Made by a program: the position numbers and the translations under genes. Shown here in pieces: positions 7,013 to 10,718 of a DNA stretch of 10,718 nt. The DNA is from JBBQVO01 sp038211505. GTDB taxonomy: Bacteria > Chloroflexota > Dehalococcoidia > DSTF01 > JACRBR01. The stretch's first letter is position 1; the number at the start of each line of letters is the position of its first letter. Below the pieces are notes generated by a model. It searched no databases. It had not been told where the DNA came from and saw only the letters and a program-made list of their open reading frames with translations. The DNA lies in the NCBI GenBank assembly GCA_038211505.1, contig JBBQVO010000113.1, forward strand, positions 1 through 10,718. Direction: 5' to 3'.

Positions 7013-7033
7013 GATCCACAAAGAGCACGAGGG
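7013..7033 (+). repeat. CACAGAG-type intergenic repeat, copy B
   Basis: GATCCACAAAGAGCACGAGG begins 10 nt after the stop of the 111-residue protein. It is a short copy of the second half of the repeat family, and its inverted partner is at 7184-7213. The pair brackets the otherwise gene-free spacer 7003-7242. Confidence 0.6.
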
Positions 7034-7078
7034 AATGTGTGGGGCTGACAGAGAGCGAGGCGCGGATCAGAAGGCGGT

Positions 7079-7129
7079 TGTAGGGGCGGCCCGACGTGGC
7101 CGCCCGCGTCGAGACGACGACGACGCAAC
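7079..7129 (+). repeat. TGTAGGGGCG hairpin element, intergenic copy
   Basis: TGTAGGGGCG (7079-7088) overlaps a perfect 8-bp stem, GGGCGGCC (7084-7091)/GGCCGCCC (7098-7105), loop CGACGT. A GACGACGACGACGCAAC tail follows at 7113-7129. The same head, hairpin position and tail recur at 8382-8429 inside the terminase gene, which marks this as a discrete dispersed element. Confidence 0.65.
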
Positions 7130-7183
7130 GGATCTGATTTCGCTATCCGCACGTCCAACCAAACGTTCCCAGATCCAACCAAT

Positions 7184-7213
7184 CCTTCGTGCTCTTCGTG
7201 CTCTTCGTGGATC
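7184..7213 (-). repeat. CACGAAG-type intergenic repeat, inverted copy B'
   Basis: On the minus strand it reads GATCCACGAAGAGCACGAAG, followed by a further AGCACGAAGG: three CACGAAG units at 10-bp spacing. It ends about 12 bases before the Shine-Dalgarno of the next gene and is inverted relative to copy B at 7013-7033. Confidence 0.65.
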
Positions 7214-7242
7214 GTTTCTGCCGCGGTTGAAGGGGGTGTGCG

Positions 7243-7515
7243 ATGACGGACGAGACGAAGCGGAGCAGCGACGATCTGGGTGCGGCGCTTCGGCAGCTGT
7301 TCGCCCGGCTGCGTGCGACGCAGCTCTCGCGGCGTGATGACGATTACGTCTCCTCGATTGAGGCGATGTCGGCGCCGGCGTTTCGGGCGCTCGTCGCCGA
7401 GCGGCTGCGATCGCTGGAGCGCGACGTGGCGGAGGTGCGGTCGCGGGTCAACGGGCTGCTGTTTGTGGTAGCGGGCGCGGTGGTGACGCAGTTGGTGCTG
7501 CGTCTGTTCGGGTGA
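7243..7515 (+). CDS. Coiled-coil protein with C-terminal membrane anchor, 90 aa (holin/XhlA-like candidate)
   Basis: 90 residues; AGGGGG about eight bases upstream supports this ATG. The N-terminal ~45 residues are charged. A helix with heptad leucine/valine spacing follows (LVAERLRSLERDVAEVRSRV, ~50-69). The protein ends in one hydrophobic segment (GLLFVVAGAVVTQLVLRLFG, ~71-90). This layout, coiled coil then a C-terminal transmembrane helix, resembles haemolysin/XhlA-type phage membrane proteins that work with holins, but the primary-sequence match is loose. The stop is only 3 nt before the terminase ATG, so the two are probably translated together. Alternatives are a membrane-tethered scaffold or an unrelated small protein. 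Confidence 0.75.
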   Translation: MTDETKRSSDDLGAALRQLFARLRATQLSRRDDDYVSSIEAMSAPAFRALVAERLRSLERDVAEVRSRVNGLLFVVAGAVVTQLVLRLFG

Positions 7516-7518
7516 GTA

Positions 7519-8997
7519 ATGGCACGCAGCATGATCGCGACGAAGGACGCCGGCCCGCTGCCGCGGCTGCGGCCGTATCAGCGCGAGGCCGGTCAGGCGA
7601 TCGTGGCGTCGGTGATGGGCGGGCACGGGCGGACGATCACGGTAGAGATCGCGCGGCAGGGCGGCAAGAACGAACTCTCGGCGCAGGTGGAACTCGGGCT
7701 GCTGCTGCTCTCGATGATGCGCGATGTCGATGCAGTGAAGTGCGCGCCGACGTTTCGGCCGCAACTGCGCGTCAGTATGCGGCGGCTGTGGAGCCGGCTG
7801 TCGCAGAGCCGGCTCTCGACGGGCGCGCAAATGGAGCCGAACGCGATCCGCCTTGGCCGCGCGCGCGTGCTGTTTCTCTCGGCCGAGGCGCAGGCGAACG
7901 TCGTCGGGCACACGGCGGGATTGCTTCTCGAGGTCGATGAAGCGCAGGAGGTCGACGCCGAGAAGTTCGACCGCGACTTCAAGCCGATGGCGGCGACGAC
8001 GAACGCGACGACCGTCTTCTACGGCACCGCCTGGGACGATCGCACGCTACTCGAACGCGCGAAACAGGCGAATCTCGAAGCAGAACGCCGCGACGGCATC
8101 CGCCGCCATTTTCAATACGACTGGCAGGTCGTCGCGCGGCACATCCCGGCGTACGGCGCCCACGTCGAGGAGCGGCGGCGCACGCTGGGCGAGACGCACC
8201 CGCTCTTCCTGACGCAGTACTGCCTGAAGACGATCAGCGGCGGCGGCCGACTGCTCAGCGCGACGCAGCGCGCGCAGATCGATGGCCATCACGATCGTCT
8301 GCGCCATCCCGTCGCCGCCGAGCACTACGTCGCCGGCCTCGATCTCGCCGGCGGCGACGACGTTGCGATCGTTGTTGACGCTGTAGGGGCGCCGCTTGCC
8401 GCGCCCTCGCCGGACGCCGACGTCGCACCATCGTCATCACGATCACCGTCGGCGCGGCGCGATCGCGATGCGACGGTGCTGACGATCGGGCGGTTGGTGT
8501 ATCCGGCGGCGGATGCGATCGTCGCCGAGCCGCGGATCGAGATCGTCGAGCACTACGCATGGACCGGCGTCGCGCACGAGCAGCTGCTGCCGCAAATCAT
8601 CGATCTCCTGCGCGACGTCTGGCGGGTGCAGCGCGTCGCCGTCGACGCCACGGGGCTCGGCGAGACGGCGTCGCGGCTGATCGCCCTTGCGCTCGGCAGC
8701 GCGCGCGTCGAGCCGGTGCGCTTCACGTCGGAGAGCAAGTCGAGGTTGGGATTCGCGCTGATCGCGGCGGCGAACGGCGGCCGGCTGAAGATGTATCGCG
8801 GCGATGGATCGGGGGAGCATCGCGAGTTCTGGCGTCAGGCGGAGCAGGCGCAGGCGGCGTATCGCGCGAACAGCACGATGAACTTCTTCGTCGAAGAGTC
8901 CGACGGCCACGACGACTATCTCGTGAGCGCGGCGCTCCTCGTCCGCGCCGGCGAGGGCCAGCGCCGCCGATCGGCAACGGGCCGCGTGCGGGTGTGA
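7519..8997 (+). CDS. Phage terminase large subunit (TerL)
   Basis: 492 residues, near the usual length. TerL is the ATP-driven motor and nuclease that cuts and pumps phage DNA into the empty capsid through the portal. The ATPase half has a terminase-style Walker A (ARQGGKNE, 45-52), a Walker B (LLLEVDEAQ, acidic D140-E141) and a coupling-motif region (VFYGTAWDD, 166-174). The RNase H-like nuclease half has the three expected acidic sites: D275 (VAGLDLAGGDD), D376 (VAVDATGLGE) and D465/D466 (GHDDYLVSAALL). All key residues are present, so the gene looks functional. Between the first and second nuclease strands lies an odd Pro/Ala/Ser-rich stretch (~289-312), encoded by a copy of a dispersed repeat. 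The start is 3 nt after the preceding gene, with only a weak GGTGAG upstream, so coupling is likely. Confidence 0.93.
   Translation: MARSMIATKDAGPLPRLRPYQREAGQAIVASVMGGHGRTITVEIARQGGKNELSAQVELGLLLLSMMRDVDAVKCAPTFRPQLRVSMRRLWSRLSQSRLSTGAQMEPNAIRLGRARVLFLSAEAQANVVGHTAGLLLEVDEAQEVDAEKFDRDFKPMAATTNATTVFYGTAWDDRTLLERAKQANLEAERRDGIRRHFQYDWQVVARHIPAYGAHVEERRRTLGETHPLFLTQYCLKTISGGGRLLSATQRAQIDGHHDRLRHPVAAEHYVAGLDLAGGDDVAIVVDAVGAPLAAPSPDADVAPSSSRSPSARRDRDATVLTIGRLVYPAADAIVAEPRIEIVEHYAWTGVAHEQLLPQIIDLLRDVWRVQRVAVDATGLGETASRLIALALGSARVEPVRFTSESKSRLGFALIAAANGGRLKMYRGDGSGEHREFWRQAEQAQAAYRANSTMNFFVEESDGHDDYLVSAALLVRAGEGQRRRSATGRVRV
8382..8429 (+). repeat. TGTAGGGGCG hairpin element inside the terminase gene
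   Basis: TGTAGGGGCG (8382-8391) is identical to 7079-7088. A GGGCGC (8387-8392)/GCGCCC (8401-8406) stem follows, then GACGCCGACGTCGCACC (8413-8429), which matches 14 of 17 bases of the tail at 7113-7129. The order and spacing are the same (tail begins 31 versus 34 nt from the head). It is read in frame as residues 288-304 of TerL. Confidence 0.6.
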
Positions 8998-9014
8998 TGC
9001 GACGGCCGGGTCTT

Positions 9015-9080
9015 CCACGAAGGGACACGAAAGAACACGAAGGGGAGGACGGATCCACAGAGGACACAGAGAAGCACAGA
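9015..9080 (+). repeat. CACGAAG/CACAGAG-type intergenic repeat, copy C
   Basis: Starts 17 nt after the terminase stop. CCACGAAGGGACACGAAAG and a third CACGAAG unit at 10-bp spacing are followed by GGATCCACAGAGGACACAGA. Together with the heptad array at 9107-9141 it fills the gap between the terminase and the Cys4-HTH gene. Confidence 0.75.
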
Positions 9081-9106
9081 AACGGTTGAGGTGAGGGTGT
9101 CGGGTC

Positions 9107-9141
9107 TTAGTTCTTAGTTCTAGGTTCTAGGTTTGGTTTGG
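9107..9141. repeat. Heptad tandem array, second copy (inverted)
   Basis: TTAGTTC twice (9107-9120), TAGGTTC, TAGGTTT and GGTTTGG in a strict 7-bp register. Its reverse complement is of the AGAACTA/AGAACCT type found at 2917-2958. It ends about 5 nt before the Shine-Dalgarno (GGGAGG, 9146-9151) of the Cys4-HTH gene, so it would lie in that gene's leader. Confidence 0.75.
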
Positions 9142-9158
9142 GAATGGGAGGTGTGGTG

Positions 9159-9566
9159 ATGGTGGCGTGGCGACGGGAAGACGAGCGGTTGAGTGAGGCG
9201 GCCGCGCCGCGCGGGAGCGCCCGCGTTACGCCGTTGCGGTGGCGCGATGTGGGGCGGCCGTCGAGAGCGCCGGTACCGTTGCGGCCGCGGTCGACGGAGC
9301 CGCTGCCGTTGGTGCGGCGCGACACGCTGCCGGAGCGGACGGAGTATCGCGACACCGGCTGCGATCTCTCAGCGAGCTGCCTGCGCTGTCCGCTGGCGCG
9401 GTGTCGCTTCGATGTCGCGGGCGGCGTCGGACGTCTCGTGATGGATGCGCGCGATCGCGAGATCGCGCTCCTGCGACGCCGCCACCAGGCGCCAATTAAC
9501 ATGCTCGCCGGCACGTACGGCCTCACCCGCCGCAGCATCTTCCGCATCCTCCGCGAGCAGCGGTGA
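9159..9566 (+). CDS. Cys4-cluster and helix-turn-helix protein, 135 aa, putative DNA-binding
   Basis: 135 residues from the ATG at 9159, chosen because GGGAGG (9146-9151) is seven bases upstream; alternative TTG/ATG codons at 9138 and 9144 lack one. The first ~55 residues are Arg/Pro-rich and probably disordered. Then comes a cysteine cluster with spacing C-x5-C-x2-C-x4-C (C68, C74, C77, C82; TGCDLSASCLRCPLARCRFD), suited to binding zinc or an iron-sulphur cluster. The C-terminal ~35 residues (DREIALLRRRHQAPINML, then YGLTRRSIFRILREQR) look like a resolvase/transposase-type helix-turn-helix. I recall similar Cys-HTH proteins in Chloroflexota, without a known function. Between terminase and portal it could be a DNA-recognition subunit for packaging or a regulator of the cluster. 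It is flanked by repeats on both sides and is probably its own transcription unit. Confidence 0.8.
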   Translation: MVAWRREDERLSEAAAPRGSARVTPLRWRDVGRPSRAPVPLRPRSTEPLPLVRRDTLPERTEYRDTGCDLSASCLRCPLARCRFDVAGGVGRLVMDARDREIALLRRRHQAPINMLAGTYGLTRRSIFRILREQR

Positions 9567-9576
9567 CGGCGGCCTT

Positions 9577-9609
9577 CCACGAAGGGACACGAAGAGACAC
9601 GAAGGGAAT
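9577..9609 (+). repeat. CACGAAG-type intergenic repeat, copy D (first half)
   Basis: Starts 10 nt after the stop of the Cys4-HTH gene: CCACGAAGGGACACGAAG and one more CACGAAG unit at 10-bp spacing. It runs directly into the ATCCACAGAG half, which opens the duplicated segment at 9610. Confidence 0.75.
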
Positions 9610-9686
9610 ATCCACAGAGGACACAGAGAGCACGGAGGAATGAGGGGGACGAGGCCACTGTCATTCGTCAAGCCACTGTCATTCTG
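9610..9686 (+). repeat. 77-bp direct duplication, copy 1
   Basis: Begins ATCCACAGAGGACACAGAG and ends GTCATTCTG. It matches 9768-9844 over 77 bases with one difference (CCACTGTC versus CCACGGTC), start-to-start distance 158 bases. Internally it repeats GCCACTGTCATTC twice. The tail continues into ATTCTGAACGCAGTGAAGAA. Confidence 0.85.
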
Positions 9687-9767
9687 AACGCAGTGAAGAA
9701 TCTGGCCCGATAGACGCCGATGCCCTCCGATAGGCCGAGATTTCGCGAAGAAAGCAACAGGGGGACG

Positions 9768-9844
9768 ATCCACAGAGGACACAGAGAGCACGGAGGAATG
9801 AGGGGGACGAGGCCACTGTCATTCGTCAAGCCACGGTCATTCTG
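9768..9844 (+). repeat. 77-bp direct duplication, copy 2 (also CACAGAG copy E)
   Basis: Second copy of the segment at 9610-9686; after it the sequences drift (GACGAAGTGAAATCTC). Both copies lie in the 431-base gap 9567-9997 before the portal gene. Besides these repeats that gap holds an A/C-rich leader (~9918-9985) and no gene I can support. Confidence 0.85.
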
Positions 9845-9997
9845 GACGAAGTGAAATCTCTCCGATCCCGCGACCACTGCTGCGAATAACCACCGGGACG
9901 GAACCCGCCGCTGTCGGCACAAACCTAAAACTGCCAAACAAACCTCCTTCATCAACGGCGAACCATAAACACGAACAACAAACTCCGGAGGAACAAC

Positions 9998-10718
9998 ATG
10001 AGCGATGCGCGAACTCTGCCGCAGGTGTTGCGGGCGATGGATGCGTCGCGGCTGCGGGCGTACGCCGACAATCTGGCGTTCTACGGCGGCGATCAGTGGC
10101 CGCCTACGAACGTGCGGCCGAAGAGCCGGCGGCTCGTCTTCAACTACGCGAAGGCGATCGTCGATAAGACGACGTCGTACCTGATGTCGGGACAGACGAT
10201 CGCTGTTGATCCCGACGATGCGACGCCGGAGGCGGCGGCGCGCGCGCTCGACACGGAGCGCGTGCTGGCGCGCGTGTACGACGCGAACCAACTCGATCAG
10301 CTGGACTTCGATACGGAGATCGATGCGGCGATCCTCGGCGACGGCGCGTACAAGGTGACGTGGGATGCCGATGAGCGCCGCGTGCGCGTGACGGCGCCGG
10401 ACGTGCAGGGGCTGTTCGCCTGGTGGATGGGCGACGATGTCTCGAACATCTGGCGCGTCGCCAGCCGCTACTGCATCGATGCGGAGTCGGCGGAGGCGAT
10501 GTACGGGATCACGCCGTCGTCGGTGCGGCGGCTCGGCACGGCGACGACGATCTCGACGACTTCTACATCAATGGCGCCGGCGAGCTCGGTCGAGATCGTC
10601 GAAGTGTGGACGTCGACGCGGTACGAGCTGTGGGCCGATGGCGCGCGCATCGACGAGCGCGAGAATCCCTACGGCTTCATCCCGTACGTCATCTACCCGA
10701 ACATCCGCGAGCCGAAGA
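9998..10718 (+). CDS. Phage portal protein, SPP1 gp6-like, N-terminal 240 residues
   Basis: The gene runs off the right edge; 240 codons are visible. GGAGG (9987-9991), six bases before the ATG, fixes the start. The portal is a dodecameric ring at one capsid vertex that docks TerL and lets DNA in and out. Supporting stretches: RRLVFNYAKAIVDKTTSYLM (44-63), where these proteins have a conserved N-Y-x-x-x-I-V-D region; DFDTEIDAAILGDGAYKVTW (103-122); and the strongly conserved ENPYGFIPYVIYPN (222-235). A Ser/Thr-rich linker occurs at 181-197. No frameshift or internal stop is present in the visible part. Separation from TerL by the Cys4-HTH gene and 431 bases of repeats is unusual for a phage late operon. 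Confidence 0.9.
   Translation, partial: MSDARTLPQVLRAMDASRLRAYADNLAFYGGDQWPPTNVRPKSRRLVFNYAKAIVDKTTSYLMSGQTIAVDPDDATPEAAARALDTERVLARVYDANQLDQLDFDTEIDAAILGDGAYKVTWDADERRVRVTAPDVQGLFAWWMGDDVSNIWRVASRYCIDAESAEAMYGITPSSVRRLGTATTISTTSTSMAPASSVEIVEVWTSTRYELWADGARIDERENPYGFIPYVIYPNIREPK

Noticed and set aside
7003..7911. Minus-strand frame of ~306 residues opposite the terminase and spacer
   Set aside because: Composition is Arg/His/Gln-rich as expected for the antisense of a high-GC gene; the sense strand encodes TerL with all its motifs.
9641..9688. Duplicate mini-ORFs (ATG at 9641 and 9799, peptide starting MRGTRPLSFVKP)
   Set aside because: Both arise from the 77-bp duplication, the GGAGG is only about two bases from the ATG, and the frames end at different places. 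Most likely repeat-derived chance.
9668..10291. 207-residue minus-strand frame opposite the portal gene
   Set aside because: Arg-rich shadow of the portal gene and the 77-bp repeats; no family signal.

Overview
The window is high-GC bacterial DNA with no rRNA, tRNA or CRISPR. It has two parts: ordinary chromosomal genes on both strands (about 1-5716), and a plus-strand set of tailed-phage packaging and structural genes (about 6123-10718) that runs off the right edge. Several things point, tentatively, to Chloroflexota or a similar high-GC environmental lineage: the small-gene neighbourhood around the terminase, a Cys4/helix-turn-helix (HTH) protein of a kind I associate with that phylum, a promoter that looks leaderless, and many low-complexity intergenic repeats. 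No marker gene settles the taxonomy.

Left part. The window opens on the last 20 residues of a short-chain dehydrogenase (plus strand). It converges on a large secreted multidomain protein on the minus strand (247-2811): signal peptide, glucose/sorbosone dehydrogenase-type beta-propeller, IPT/TIG, PKD, dockerin-like repeats and an unnamed C-terminal domain. A perfect 12-bp hairpin at 194-220 lies between the two. A Gfo/Idh/MocA oxidoreductase (3004-4095) is divergent from the secreted protein and convergent with a two-gene minus-strand operon: an MFS transporter (4469-5716) and an 83-residue membrane protein joined by an ATGA overlap. A large imperfect inverted repeat (4136-4193) separates these convergent genes.

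Right part. After a 406-base divergent spacer, which holds a plausible sigma70-type promoter at 6033-6062, come three short genes linked by ATGA overlaps (110, 72 and 111 aa). They are followed by a 90-residue coiled-coil/membrane protein, a complete terminase large subunit (492 aa), a 135-residue Cys4-HTH protein and the first 240 residues of an SPP1 gp6-like portal protein. Large terminase plus portal marks a head-packaging module. No integrase, lysis enzyme, capsid or tail gene is visible.

What stands out is the spacers. Gaps of 240, 161 and 431 bases between the phage-type genes hold repeat elements: CACGAAG/CACAGAG tracts, heptad arrays, a TGTAGGGGCG hairpin element and a 77-bp direct duplication. 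Related repeats occur around the chromosomal genes. One of these elements also appears in frame inside the nuclease domain of the terminase gene. This suggests a long-resident, possibly domesticated or gene-transfer-agent-like cluster rather than a fresh prophage, but that is inference.
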